This document shows positions 18,364 to 31,340 of a DNA stretch of 64,000 bases, piece after piece. Every line of letters begins with the position of its first letter. Within the stretch, counting starts at the first letter, position 1. The notes under the pieces were generated by a model. The model was not told the origin of the DNA. It saw only the letters and a list, made by a program, of their open reading frames with translations, and did not search any database. Source of the stretch: Fibrobacter succinogenes (GTDB lineage Bacteria > Fibrobacterota > Fibrobacteria > Fibrobacterales > Fibrobacteraceae); assembly GCA_902800345.1 (NCBI GenBank), contig CADCDO010000001.1, forward strand, positions 1 to 64,000, written 5' to 3'. A program made the position numbers and the translations under genes.

Positions 18364-20232
18364 TTACCGGACAACACGGACAGACTTCACCACGCCATTC
18401 CTTGCAGAACGGAGCAAGTAGATTCCCTGAGTCTTGATGTCGCTCGTGGTCTTGAGGATTTGCACAGCATCTTCCATGGTATAGGCCCTCATGCGACCGA
18501 GACGCACGCCGTTCACGTCAAAGACATCGTAGGCGCCAAGCACCGGAGTTTCCATGTGGATTCTCGTCTGGATGGCTTGACCCGGATTGTCACCGCCTTG
18601 GCCCGGATTGTCGCCACCCTGGCCCGGATTATCGCCACCGCCATTGCCAGCATCCGGATCTGGAGCATCCTTGCCTTCAACAAAGTTGAAGTAGTCGATA
18701 TCAAACCCAGCACCGGTCACATCCATGCGGAGAACATGTTTGCCTTCAGGAAGGGTAATGTTCGCCTTTACATTGCTGAAGTTGTCAAGACTTGTTCCGG
18801 AAAGAGCAACCTTTTCAACAGCAACCTTGCCATCGACGGAAAGCGAGAAGCTGGAAGTTGAATTATCCGTTGCGACAGAAGCAAATACGGTATAGTCGCC
18901 AGCCTTCTTCACATCGATAGTCCATTCATACCAGTTACCTTTTTCATTGTGGCCCAAGACAACACCGGTAGCCTTCTTATACAAGTCAGCTTTCGTGTCT
19001 TTGCGGTAATCGGAGTCACCGTGCTTTTTGTCATCATCGTTGTAAGAATCATTGCTTGTACCGTCCTCATTCTTGCCCTTGCCCGGAATATCGAAATCTT
19101 CGACTTCGACTTTACCAGGAATGGTGATCGCAGAACCCTTGAACGGAAGCTGCGGTTCAGAAGGTTCAGAAGTAACCTCACCTGTCGCAAGGCCAGTCGT
19201 ATTGACACCCTTGTTAGACTTCAGGTATTCCTTCAGCCAAGTCATGGCCGGACGGTCCTTGTTGTCCTTGATAATACCGGATGTACCGTCATTCCATGTA
19301 GCGCCGTAGATATAGCCCCAAATGGTGATACCTGCGATATGTTCATTCTCCATAAAGTAAGAAATCTGTTCCTGGTAGCACTGTTTCTGGACGTTGTCGT
19401 TGTTTGTGAAGATATCGTATTCGCTAATGAACAACGGAATCTGGGTCTTGTTCCAAATTTCTTCAATGGTGCTCTTCAGAGTGTTGATGCTCAAGCAGGA
19501 GCCGCCACCACCGGTACCGCCCTGGCCACCGCCCTGGCTCATCATGTCGTGAGCCTGCAAACCGTAGGCATCAACCGGAGCGCCAGCTTTCTTCAGTTTC
19601 TGGATGAGGTCAATACCTTCGTTTTTCTGCCACTGGACGGTATTGTAGTCGTTATAAATCAAGATTGCCTTCGGCCAGCGTTCACGGGCCATCTTGAATG
19701 CGGTCGCCACGAATTCGTAGTTGCCGTTGTCACCACCGAGAGCGGCAATAATATTGTTATTGCCTTGCGAGCCGTAATTGGAATGGTACCTGCCACCCGA
19801 CTTGATGGCTTCGTTCACCACGTCAATCATTTCGAGTTCGGGGTAATGTTGCTTGACAGCGTCCATCCAGGCGGTAATTGCCTTCTTGGTTTCATCGGCA
19901 CTAAGACCGTTCAACCAGTTCGGGTACTGGGAGCCCCACACCAAAGCATGGAACTTGAAGTGGCCACCGTTTTTCTTAGCCCAATTAAAGGCAGCATCGC
20001 AACCGCTCCAGTTGTAACGGCCACGAGAGCCTTCAATGGACGCCCACTTACATTCGTTTTCGGCGGTAATTTGGTTCCACAGTTGCGTAAAGTCGCTACG
20101 CACCTGGCCGCGAGTCGTAATGTTACCGACGAACTTTGCAGCACCATCGGCCAAACCTGGACCAGCAAATGCGCTTACGGCACCACCCAACAGCGTCGCA
20201 GCAATAACACCTTTCAAGATTTTCGATCTCAT
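18364..20232 (-). CDS. GH10 endo-beta-1,4-xylanase with CBM6 and FPm-1
   Basis: A 622-residue secreted xylanase. A signal peptide is followed by a GH10 barrel (about 25-345) with acid/base E141 (DVVNEAI) and nucleophile E271 (FISEYDI). A short Ser-Glu-Pro linker leads to a CBM6 (about 367-519), then a Gly-Asn-Pro-Gln linker with the unit GGDNPGQ three times, and the basic FPm-1 module (about 555-622). It cuts the backbone of xylan outside the cell. The start at 20232 was chosen over an ATG five codons earlier because AGGA lies 8 bp upstream of it. A perfect-consensus regulon palindrome lies about 90 bp upstream. Confidence 0.95.
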   Translation of the reverse strand: MRSKILKGVIAATLLGGAVSAFAGPGLADGAAKFVGNITTRGQVRSDFTQLWNQITAENECKWASIEGSRGRYNWSGCDAAFNWAKKNGGHFKFHALVWGSQYPNWLNGLSADETKKAITAWMDAVKQHYPELEMIDVVNEAIKSGGRYHSNYGSQGNNNIIAALGGDNGNYEFVATAFKMARERWPKAILIYNDYNTVQWQKNEGIDLIQKLKKAGAPVDAYGLQAHDMMSQGGGQGGTGGGGSCLSINTLKSTIEEIWNKTQIPLFISEYDIFTNNDNVQKQCYQEQISYFMENEHIAGITIWGYIYGATWNDGTSGIIKDNKDRPAMTWLKEYLKSNKGVNTTGLATGEVTSEPSEPQLPFKGSAITIPGKVEVEDFDIPGKGKNEDGTSNDSYNDDDKKHGDSDYRKDTKADLYKKATGVVLGHNEKGNWYEWTIDVKKAGDYTVFASVATDNSTSSFSLSVDGKVAVEKVALSGTSLDNFSNVKANITLPEGKHVLRMDVTGAGFDIDYFNFVEGKDAPDPDAGNGGGDNPGQGGDNPGQGGDNPGQAIQTRIHMETPVLGAYDVFDVNGVRLGRMRAYTMEDAVQILKTTSDIKTQGIYLLRSARNGVVKSVRVVR

Positions 20233-20275
20233 ATCCACAATCCTCATAGGTTAAATACCCATACAACCATCAATA

Positions 20276-20340
20276 AACATATTTTCGAAATTTTCATATT
20301 TGCCCGACAATCAAACATTTATCATTGACAAAATGTCCAT
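20276..20340 (-). promoter_or_regulatory. Regulon promoter of GH10
   Basis: Palindrome ATTGACA-AAA-TGTCCAT (20324-20340; all 14 defined positions match), 42-bp gap, then TATGTT (20276-20281) on the minus strand. Confidence 0.8.
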
Positions 20341-20402
20341 AACGGAATGTTTACAATTGTTGTATTTTTCGAAGAAAAATGGCGTTTTTAAGGGTGAAAT
20401 CG

Positions 20403-21725
20403 CTAAATTTTTATACGGCGGACGGTGTGGGAACCTGTATGACGGACAAGATACACGCCCATTGCAAAACCAGCTTGACGCAATGTTTTGGCAAGGTCCG
20501 AACGGTCGTAAGCGGAGGCTTCGACGATACCCATGAATTTACCCGTCATCGAGAATACCTGTAGCATTTGCGAAGCGTTTTTCAAGTCCAGTTTACCGAA
20601 ACGGTTGGATTTGCCTATCGCGAGAGACGAGTCCTTGACGGCAGAAGTATCCTTAACTGCGCTAGAATCCTTGGCAGTCGTATCCTTCGTTACGGAGTCC
20701 TTCGCGACCGTGTCCTTTGCCGAAGTATCCACAGGGACTGTCGCCACCGTATCCGCCCAGGCACGCTGCATACGGTCAAGGCCCGACTGATTCGCAATTT
20801 GAAGTTTGATGTTCGCGCCCTCGCCGGAACGTTTGGTCATGCTGTACCAGTCCCCATCGCGGAGGCCCGGCCAATAGAAACTGCCCATCTGCCATTCGCG
20901 AAGCTGTTCCGCCATGCCGCGGATATATGCCATGAAATAGTTTGTCGGTGCAGAATTGTAGTCCATGTAGTCGTAATGCACGCCGTTCTTTTCGCCAGGG
21001 CTCATCGCGCCGCCCCATTCAGTACAAACCGTGCGATCGACATACTTGCCGACCTTTCCTTGGAAACTCCGTTTCCAGCCCTCTTCGGTAGTGATGCTCA
21101 TGTTCCAGAACGTGTATTCGTGAACAGCAAAAAGGCACCCTTCGAAACGCGGGTCGTTGGCAATGTCCGGGACATTCCAGGCCAGGCCGGAACCATCAAG
21201 GAGAATATGGTCGCGTGGAACATCCGGGAATTTTTTCAGCCATTCCGCATACAAATTGCGCAGTTCTTCGACGCTGTACATGTGCGGTTCGTTGAAAATC
21301 TCGAAATAGGCGTTCGGGTGGTCGCTGTATTTCTTGACGAGCGTTTCCCACATTTTCCACCAGTCGTTCATGTTCTTGGGTCCCGCAGGCTGGGCGGGGC
21401 CCCAGTAGCACAGAACCACGCGACCGTGTTCGAGAGCCGCGTCGATAATGCCGGAATAAGAATTCAAGAATGTGAGGACGGTAGGTTCGTTCACAGGCAG
21501 ACGAACACTGTTTATGCCTAGCACTTCCTGGAATTGCGACATGATGCGGTCAGCAGTGGCATGCGCCGACTCGTAAGTGTCCGAAAGACTCATGCCCGAA
21601 AGCACAAGAACACCCGAGACAAAGTTATCGCGCTTGTCTGCCCAGTTCACGCCGCGGAACTGGCTCGTGATTGCAAACAAGTTTGCACAGAGGATAAAAA
21701 CCAAAAAGAAAACTCTTTTTTCCAT
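20403..21725 (-). CDS. Secreted GH5 glycoside hydrolase with FPm-1
   Basis: A 440-residue secreted enzyme of family GH5, probably an endoglucanase or mannanase; the subfamily was not determined. The barrel follows the signal peptide directly, with E146 as acid/base (EIFNEPH) and E236 as nucleophile (CTEWGGA). A linker of about 45 residues repeats DTxAKDS, and the C-terminal FPm-1 module carries FSMTGKFMGIVEA and GVYLVR. It has no CBM6, unlike most neighbours. A regulon promoter lies about 90 bp upstream. No clear terminator was seen in the 170 bp between it and the GH10 start, where the GH10 operator lies. Confidence 0.92.
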   Translation of the reverse strand: MEKRVFFLVFILCANLFAITSQFRGVNWADKRDNFVSGVLVLSGMSLSDTYESAHATADRIMSQFQEVLGINSVRLPVNEPTVLTFLNSYSGIIDAALEHGRVVLCYWGPAQPAGPKNMNDWWKMWETLVKKYSDHPNAYFEIFNEPHMYSVEELRNLYAEWLKKFPDVPRDHILLDGSGLAWNVPDIANDPRFEGCLFAVHEYTFWNMSITTEEGWKRSFQGKVGKYVDRTVCTEWGGAMSPGEKNGVHYDYMDYNSAPTNYFMAYIRGMAEQLREWQMGSFYWPGLRDGDWYSMTKRSGEGANIKLQIANQSGLDRMQRAWADTVATVPVDTSAKDTVAKDSVTKDTTAKDSSAVKDTSAVKDSSLAIGKSNRFGKLDLKNASQMLQVFSMTGKFMGIVEASAYDRSDLAKTLRQAGFAMGVYLVRHTGSHTVRRIKI

Positions 21726-21765
21726 GATGACATCCCATTCTTATTGTTCTACTAACCCACTTATA

Positions 21766-21830
21766 AAAGTATCCTATGGATGGAGCAAGTGGATATGGGG
21801 ATGTTAAAGTTCTCTTGACAATTTATCAAA
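21766..21830 (-). promoter_or_regulatory. Regulon promoter of GH5
   Basis: Palindrome CTTGACA-ATT-TATCAAA (21814-21830; 12 of 14), 42-bp gap, then TACTTT (21766-21771) on the minus strand. Confidence 0.75.
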
Positions 21831-21959
21831 GGAGGGGATGATAATTCGCAAAGCCTAATTACTTGTGCTTTTTGTAATCGATTGTATAATTTTCGTGTTC
21901 GAAAGAAACGTATTATATCGTTACAGGTCTTCGTCAACACGCTCTTTTTAACAAAATAA

Positions 21960-21993
21960 TCAAAAAGTCCCGGACCGAGCGGGTCCAGGACTT
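21960..21993 (-). terminator. Terminator downstream of GH95
   Basis: Arms AAGTCCCGGACC (21965-21976) and GGGTCCAGGACTT (21981-21993). The minus strand continues as TTTTTGATTATTTTG. It lies about 150 bp past the GH95 stop; repeat R1 copy 1 fills the space between. Confidence 0.8.
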
Positions 21994-22029
21994 AGAGTGT
22001 GGAGGAAAAATGTGATATCAAGACTTAAC

Positions 22030-22137
22030 TGGGTGGGGCTAAAGCCCCAACTCTTTGGCTCGGTTATAAAAATGAGCAAGCTCATTTTTGCAACACTCGC
22101 CTTCTGAGTTGTCTTCGCTGCGCTCAGGATGACGAAG
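22030..22137 (+). repeat. Interspersed repeat R1, copy 1
   Basis: A unit of about 105 bp with GGGGCTAAAGCCCC, then TTGGCTCG-TTATAA, the palindrome AAAAATGAGC/GCTCATTTTT, CTCGCCTTCTGAGT and an ending TCAGGATGAC. It is shared with 25184-25290 and 63073-63190. It lies between the GH95 stop codon and its terminator. Confidence 0.75.
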
Positions 22138-22140
22138 GGG

Positions 22141-25100
22141 CTACTGCACCATGAGTTTCATGGTCTTCTGCATGGAGCCGCTCTTGACGATGGCGAAGTA
22201 CATGCCCGGCGCAAGCGGAGCGCTCGTGCCAAATTCAGCGAGTCCTTCGCCGTGGCCACGTTGCGAGCCGATAAACTTACCGTTGACGCCAACCAGGTGT
22301 ACAACAAAGTCACAGGATGCAGGCGCTTTCACCATCAGCGCGATAGAGGCATGAGAGTATGGGACACGGCTTACGGAGAGCGGGGCGTTACGCATTGCAG
22401 TCGTGGGAAGCGCGGTCAAATCCGCCTTCAAGTCGTACCAGTCCACATTGCAGAGATAAGTATCTTCGCCGGAATACGTGAACGTGAGTTTTTGCTTGCC
22501 CGCCGAGAGTGTAATCTTGGAGGTTGCTTCGTACCAGTCGTTCCAACCCTTGGACTTTGCAGGATCGACGCTGAGCGTTCCGAGAATCTTGCCCGTAGAA
22601 TCCGTGACCGTGATGACGCTTTCCTTTTCGGAGCCGGTTGCCACGCGACCGGTCAGCACGTAGGCGCCCGCCGTCGTCACATTCACATAGTACTGAGTCC
22701 AGTCGCCGTCATTAATCCAGCCGATGTTCGGAGTACCCAAAGAATCTTCTTCAATCTGCACACCGTCCATAGCCACGTAGTTTTCGGCTTCAATCTTGCC
22801 CGGCATTTCGAGCGGTTCGAACGGAGCGTTCGTCACTTTCAAATTGCCATCGAATTCGTAAGTCTTGCCAGCGACTGTCGCGGTAGAGAACTTATTCGTA
22901 CCCGAGGTGACATTCAGGGTGCTACCCACGAGAGACTTGATGGCAACATACGTAAGCTTGCCGCCCTTCCACGCCATGGAATCGATTTCGAAACCGCCAC
23001 GGGCACGGATACCCTTGACAGAACCATCCTTCCACTGCGAAGGGAGAGCCGGGAGCAAGTTGATTCTGTTGTTATGGCTCTGCATGAGCATTTCGTTCAC
23101 GCCGGAAACGGCACCGAAGTTACCGTCAATCTGGAACGGCGGATGCGCATCGAATAAATTATTATAAGTCTTGCTCGGCGTGAGAAGCATACGAATCATT
23201 CTGTAAGCGTGGTCGCCATCGTGCATACGAGCCCAGAAATTGATTTTCCAAGCCAAAGACCAACCGGTAGCATCGTCGCCGCGCTGCTGCAGCGTAACGC
23301 CTGCGCCCTTGATCAAGTCCGGAGTTTCTTCCGGCGTAATCTGGGCACTCGGGAAAAGTCCGTACAAATGAGAAATATGGCGGTTCTTATTGTTCGGATC
23401 ATCCCAGTCCTGGAGCCATTCCGTAATTTGTCCGTACTTACCGGTCTTTGTCGGCGGCAAACGCTTGACAGTCGCTTCCATCTTGGCGCGAACATCTTCA
23501 TCGACGCCGAGAATCTTGGACGCTTCAATCGTGTAATTCAGCACATCACGGATAATCTGGTTGTCCATCGTCGGACCAAAGCAAACGTTAATTCCACCAT
23601 GGTCGTTTTCCGGAGAATCGCTCGGAGCGGTCACCAAGTACTTGTTGCCCGTTTCAGGTTCTTCGACGAGGCTGTTCACAAAAAAGAGCGCAGCACCCTT
23701 CATCGTCGGGTAAACGTCCTTGAGGTATTCCTTGTCCGTCGGGTTGTAAAGGAAGTGTTCCCAAAGATGCGTGCTGAGCCAGCCCGCGCCAGACGGCCAA
23801 AGGCCCCAGGCACCGTCAATCGGAGCGGAACGGTTCCAAAGGTCAGTATTGTGGTGTTCCACCCAACCTTCGTCAACACCCCAGTGCACCTTGGCAGTCT
23901 TTTCGCCCTGCGGCACCATGGACTTGATTTTGTCAATGAGCGGCCAAACGCATTCTTCGAGGTTACCGGATTCTGCGGGCCAGTAGTTCATTTCGAGGTT
24001 GATATTGGTGGTATATTTACTTCCCCAAATCGGGTTCGTGTCCTTGTTCCAAATGCCCTGCAAGTTGGCGGGCTGGCCACCCTTACGAGAACTTGCGATG
24101 AGCAAATAACGGCCATACTGGTAATGGAGTTCCACGAGGGAGGGGTCGTTTGTGGAATTGAAATTTTTGACGCGGCTGGAGGTGATGTCGCCAGCGCTCT
24201 TGTCCGCCGGGCCCAAGTCCAGCTTGACGCGGTTGAAAATCGTCTGGTAATCTTTCAAATGGTCTTTCAAGATGTCTTCATAGGACTTCTTCGCGACTTT
24301 CGCCATGATGCCTTCGGCTATTGCGCCCGGATCACCGCTCACATCGTTATACGCCTTGAAGTTCGTTGCCGTCGTGAGGATAAGCGTTGCGCTGTTCGCG
24401 CCTTCGACGTTGATATAGCCATTCGAAACGCTGACCTTGCCGCCGTCCGCAATCACGTTCAAGCGGTTCTGGAACTTGATGGAATTGACCGTGACATCGT
24501 AAATGAGCGTATTGCCGCTAGAAGTCATGCGGTTCGTGCGGTGCGGAGTCGTCATCGTGGCTCCAAAACTCACGGAGCTGTTCTTGTCAGCAGACAAATG
24601 AACGACAATCACATGATCCGGATAACTTGCGAAATATTCACGGGTATGATTGACACCGCTGTGCGTGTAAGTCGTCTTGGCAATAGCGGTTTTGAGGTCG
24701 AGTTCGCGGCGGTAATTCGTTGCCCCGTTATGGGATGTCGAAATCACGAGATCGCCCACCGGCTGGAAACTTGCGGGGCCAGGGCCAATCATATACTGAC
24801 TCACGATAGATTCCGCGGTTCTGTAATCTCCGCGCCACAAAGCATCGCGAGCATCTTTCAAGTGGCTTGCAGCGCCCTGCTTGTTGTTGTCACCCGGGCC
24901 ACCCGACCAAACGGTACTTTCGTTGAGGCCGATATAATCCTTGGTGACGCCACCGTAGATGAGGCCACCCATGTAGCCGTTACCTATCGGGAGCGCGTTC
25001 GTGAATTCGGTACCGGCATCGCCGTTGTACCAAAGCAACAGCGGATTATCCGTCGTTGCGGTTGCCGTTGAAAAACAAGCCGCACAAAATAACACAGCCG

Positions 25101-25143
25101 TGCCAAAGATGCGACTTGCTATAGATTTCTTTGTTCTAAACAT
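22141..25143 (-). CDS. GH95 alpha-fucosidase/galactosidase with CBM6 and sorting module
   Basis: A 1000-residue secreted GH95 enzyme, a family of inverting alpha-L-fucosidases and alpha-L-galactosidases acting on plant and host glycans. Family landmarks are LWYN....EF..ALPIGNGYMGG and LNE.T.WSGGPGDNN near the N terminus, TAPSDSPEN in the (alpha/alpha)6 domain and IDGNFGA near its end. A CBM6-like module (about 777-905, PGKIEAENY...DWTQYYVNV) and a C-terminal module of 95 residues follow. GAGGA precedes the ATG. The putative 5' leader is about 185 nt, unusually long for this locus, because a copy of repeat R1 lies in it. The likely substrates are fucosyl or L-galactosyl side groups of xyloglucan or glucuronoarabinoxylan. 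Confidence 0.92.
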   Translation of the reverse strand: MFRTKKSIASRIFGTAVLFCAACFSTATATTDNPLLLWYNGDAGTEFTNALPIGNGYMGGLIYGGVTKDYIGLNESTVWSGGPGDNNKQGAASHLKDARDALWRGDYRTAESIVSQYMIGPGPASFQPVGDLVISTSHNGATNYRRELDLKTAIAKTTYTHSGVNHTREYFASYPDHVIVVHLSADKNSSVSFGATMTTPHRTNRMTSSGNTLIYDVTVNSIKFQNRLNVIADGGKVSVSNGYINVEGANSATLILTTATNFKAYNDVSGDPGAIAEGIMAKVAKKSYEDILKDHLKDYQTIFNRVKLDLGPADKSAGDITSSRVKNFNSTNDPSLVELHYQYGRYLLIASSRKGGQPANLQGIWNKDTNPIWGSKYTTNINLEMNYWPAESGNLEECVWPLIDKIKSMVPQGEKTAKVHWGVDEGWVEHHNTDLWNRSAPIDGAWGLWPSGAGWLSTHLWEHFLYNPTDKEYLKDVYPTMKGAALFFVNSLVEEPETGNKYLVTAPSDSPENDHGGINVCFGPTMDNQIIRDVLNYTIEASKILGVDEDVRAKMEATVKRLPPTKTGKYGQITEWLQDWDDPNNKNRHISHLYGLFPSAQITPEETPDLIKGAGVTLQQRGDDATGWSLAWKINFWARMHDGDHAYRMIRMLLTPSKTYNNLFDAHPPFQIDGNFGAVSGVNEMLMQSHNNRINLLPALPSQWKDGSVKGIRARGGFEIDSMAWKGGKLTYVAIKSLVGSTLNVTSGTNKFSTATVAGKTYEFDGNLKVTNAPFEPLEMPGKIEAENYVAMDGVQIEEDSLGTPNIGWINDGDWTQYYVNVTTAGAYVLTGRVATGSEKESVITVTDSTGKILGTLSVDPAKSKGWNDWYEATSKITLSAGKQKLTFTYSGEDTYLCNVDWYDLKADLTALPTTAMRNAPLSVSRVPYSHASIALMVKAPASCDFVVHLVGVNGKFIGSQRGHGEGLAEFGTSAPLAPGMYFAIVKSGSMQKTMKLMVQ

Positions 25144-25183
25144 AGCGTTATCCTCATAACCAAAAACAACACCACAAAAAATT

Positions 25184-25290
25184 CACTGGATGGGGCCAAG
25201 CCCCTACTCCTTGGCTCGGTTATAAAAATGAGTGAACTCATTTTTGCAACACTCGCCTTCTGAGTAGTCTTCGACTTCGCTCAGGATGAC
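25184..25290 (+). repeat. Interspersed repeat R1, copy 2, in the GH95 leader
   Basis: Same order of elements as copy 1, with GGGGCCAAGCCCC and AAAAATGAGTGAACTCATTTTT. It lies between the inferred GH95 transcription start (about 25328) and its start codon, so its hairpins would be in the mRNA leader. Confidence 0.75.
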
Positions 25291-25334
25291 AAACGAAGCT
25301 GAGCTTGGTCCAGAATGACAGTTTTCCCTTATAA

Positions 25335-25399
25335 AAATTACCCCTCGGAGAGGGGTTTTCATAGGGTTAAAAAATTCTTCTCATTGATTTTTTATCAAT
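25335..25399 (-). promoter_or_regulatory. Regulon promoter of GH95
   Basis: Palindrome ATTGATT-TTT-TATCAAT (25383-25399; 13 of 14, and a perfect palindrome), 42-bp gap, then TAATTT (25335-25340) on the minus strand. The start codon is 240 bp away, against about 90 at the other genes. Confidence 0.75.
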
Positions 25400-25467
25400 A
25401 CATTCTCCATTAAAAAATCACTGGATCCTTCCCCTTTCAGGGTCAGGATGACGGTTCCGAGGAAGAC

Positions 25468-25511
25468 AAAAAAAACATCGCGGGATGCGTTGCGGAGCAC
25501 CTCGCGATGAC
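25468..25511 (-). terminator. Terminator of the GH2 gene, REP-like
   Basis: On the minus strand a long GC-rich hairpin with outer arms CATCGCG and CGCGATG is followed by TTTTTTTT. The hairpin belongs to the family of GTCATCGCGAG-type palindromes scattered in the intergenic DNA. Confidence 0.7.
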
Positions 25512-25530
25512 AATTCTTCATTCCAATATT

Positions 25531-29101
<3,571 letters not shown>

Positions 29102-29190
29102 GGTCGAACAATTTTGAAAACATGAATATTGCAATTTAGAATGTTCCAATTTGATGACGCGGGGCGTTTTGATAAATGACAAAAAAATAC

Positions 29191-29221
29191 GAAAAAAAAA
29201 TGGCGACCCGAAGGTCGCCAT
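29191..29221 (-). terminator. Terminator of the GH43 gene (end of the GH141-GH43 operon)
   Basis: Perfect 9-bp stem ATGGCGACC/GGTCGCCAT with a CGAA loop (29200-29221), followed on the minus strand by nine T. Remnants of a 7-nt periodic tract (TAACACC TAAAACA) lie at 29226-29240. Confidence 0.9.
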
Positions 29222-29256
29222 TACGTCCCTAACACCTAAAACAAGTAATCCAACGC

Positions 29257-31317
29257 CTATTTCACCAGCACACGGAAGGTCTTGGAATGGCCAACGCCAC
29301 GAACCATATAGACACCGGGAACATAGCCTGCAGAGCGGATGGATTTTGCAAGGCTCTGGCCCTTGGCTTCGACATAACCAAGATGTTTGCCTGTCATGCT
29401 AAAGACTGAATAAGACTTTTCAGAAATCGGAAGTTCAACACGCATCCCGCGAAGCGAAACCTTTTCCTTGCAGTCACCTGTACAGAACTTAATCCAGTCA
29501 ATGTTCACAAAATTTCCAGAAATTTCCATCTTGAGCACATGTTCTCCCGCTGGAATTTCCTTTGTTTGGGCTTTCACTTCACTATAAGTTGTCCAATCAT
29601 CACCTTGCGGAGCCTTGATGACATCGGTTATTTCTTTATCATCAACGTAGAACTTGACACCCGCATCTTCAGAAGCTGTAGCCACATTCATCATAATAGT
29701 GTATGCCGATGCAGCGACGTTATTGATGGTGTATTCCACCCATTCGCCGTCTTCGGTATAACCTAACGCATACCCCTTGGAAGTATCGGCAGAATCAAGA
29801 GCGACTATATCGACTTCGTCTTCGCGATAGAAACCGCCCTTGTTATCACGATCGTTGTCGTAGAACGCCTTGTTGTGGCCTCCCTTGTCATAATCTTCGG
29901 CTTCAATCTTGCCTGGAACTGCTGAAGCGACGCCCTTGAACGGTTCCTGCGGAACAGCGGACTTTTCACTTTCCATGTACCAGTAGTCAAAATCGAAACC
30001 GCCCTGTTTGACGACGAAAAACAAATCTTCAACGCCGGCAGCATCCTTCAAGTCAAAAGTATTTTCTTGCCAGCTCTCACTTGCCGGCACATCGATGGTA
30101 GCAAGAGTCGTGCCGTCCTGTTTGCCCGCATGGAGTTCAATCTTGCCCGCCTTGCCTCTTGTGCAAACAATGATACGGTCTGCGCCATCGCCCATATCCA
30201 CGGAGCGAACCTTTGTATAGAAGTTCGAACCCATGTTGGTCAGATAAACGTTGTCGCCCTGCTTTGCCACATGCCTGATGATGGTAAATCCACCGCTCTT
30301 ATCGACATTGATGCCGCCAACCCAAGATTTCGTCTCGGCTTCGACACGTTCAAACGGGTCCAGATTCTTGATGGGCTTCACGACGCCATTGTCGGTCGAT
30401 TTGATGGTCGGAATCGTCCCGTCTGCATTCCAGGTAAATTCTTCGACTGCAGTAGAACGGCTGTAACCGCCACCGCTCACGTTTTTCTGGTTATGATAAA
30501 AGAAGAAACTACGTCCCTTGAAATCGATGAGTCCGGAATGGTTCGTAAACGCCGTATTGTTTCCCTGATCCATAATGATGCCACCCCATTTCCACGGACC
30601 CGTCGGAGAATCGCTGGTGGAGTACGAAATTTTTTCGGGCACGCCATGGGATGCGTAAATCATGTAATACTTCTTGTCGCGCTTGTGAATCCACGGACCT
30701 TCGGTATAGACGGAGTTTCCACTCGGGGAAAAGCCTCGGCTCATATCGGTCACCTGAATTTGGCCATCAAACTCAATCATGTTCTCCTTGAGCTTGGCGT
30801 AATAAAGTTTCGGGTTGCCCCAGTAGAGCCAAGCTTGTCCGTCATCGTCAATCCATACGGTCGGGTCAATGTAATCCCAGTTCGGGCCCGCCAAATGCTG
30901 CCCGTTGCGCGCATCCTTGAACGGACCTTCCGGCTTGTCGGCCACTGCGACGTTAATGGCGCGACCACCGCGAGTCGATTCCACAGTCACGTAATAATAA
31001 TACTTGCCGTTGCGACGAATGACTTGAGCGGCCCAGTCACCATTTTCCTTGGCATTGCCGCCAAAGTCCTTGTTCGAAAGAATAAGTTCGCCTTTATCGG
31101 TCCAGTTCACCATATCGGTGGTGCAAGAAACACGCCAACCATGCATGGTAAAGAAGGAACCGCCTTCGTCGTTACCGGTATAGACGCAAACCGTGTCGCC
31201 AAACACAACCGGGGCCGGGTCCGGCGAATAGTACGTCTGGATAATCGGATTTTCCGCAAATGCGCTCACGGCAAAGCCAAGTCCAAGCGCAATCGGCAAT
31301 ACTTTATTCAACTTCAT
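29257..31317 (-). CDS. GH43 arabinoxylan arabinofuranohydrolase-like enzyme with two CBM6
   Basis: A 686-residue secreted enzyme. The GH43 five-bladed propeller has base D33 (YSPDPAP), pKa-tuning D151 (YIDPTVW) and acid E206 (YTEGPW). Directly after it comes a CBM6-like module (about 345-455, FERVEAETKSW...FDFDYWY), the arrangement of arabinoxylan arabinofuranohydrolases. A second CBM6 (about 468-600, AVPGKIEAEDYD) and FPm-1 follow. Arabinofuranosidase action on arabinoxylan is the likeliest role; beta-xylosidase is the alternative. It starts 23 bp after the GH141-like gene and has no palindrome of its own, so the two form an operon. Confidence 0.92.
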   Translation of the reverse strand: MKLNKVLPIALGLGFAVSAFAENPIIQTYYSPDPAPVVFGDTVCVYTGNDEGGSFFTMHGWRVSCTTDMVNWTDKGELILSNKDFGGNAKENGDWAAQVIRRNGKYYYYVTVESTRGGRAINVAVADKPEGPFKDARNGQHLAGPNWDYIDPTVWIDDDGQAWLYWGNPKLYYAKLKENMIEFDGQIQVTDMSRGFSPSGNSVYTEGPWIHKRDKKYYMIYASHGVPEKISYSTSDSPTGPWKWGGIIMDQGNNTAFTNHSGLIDFKGRSFFFYHNQKNVSGGGYSRSTAVEEFTWNADGTIPTIKSTDNGVVKPIKNLDPFERVEAETKSWVGGINVDKSGGFTIIRHVAKQGDNVYLTNMGSNFYTKVRSVDMGDGADRIIVCTRGKAGKIELHAGKQDGTTLATIDVPASESWQENTFDLKDAAGVEDLFFVVKQGGFDFDYWYMESEKSAVPQEPFKGVASAVPGKIEAEDYDKGGHNKAFYDNDRDNKGGFYREDEVDIVALDSADTSKGYALGYTEDGEWVEYTINNVAASAYTIMMNVATASEDAGVKFYVDDKEITDVIKAPQGDDWTTYSEVKAQTKEIPAGEHVLKMEISGNFVNIDWIKFCTGDCKEKVSLRGMRVELPISEKSYSVFSMTGKHLGYVEAKGQSLAKSIRSAGYVPGVYMVRGVGHSKTFRVLVK

Positions 31318-31340
31318 ATTACACTCCTTATCCCCGTTTT

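Noticed and set aside
22129..25071. Long rightward reading frames opposite the GH95 gene, and similar frames opposite GH2, GH141-like, GH27, GH10 and CE6
   Set aside because: They lie entirely within clear enzyme genes on the other strand, show no protein family, signal peptide or ribosome site, and are expected from the codon usage of the real genes.
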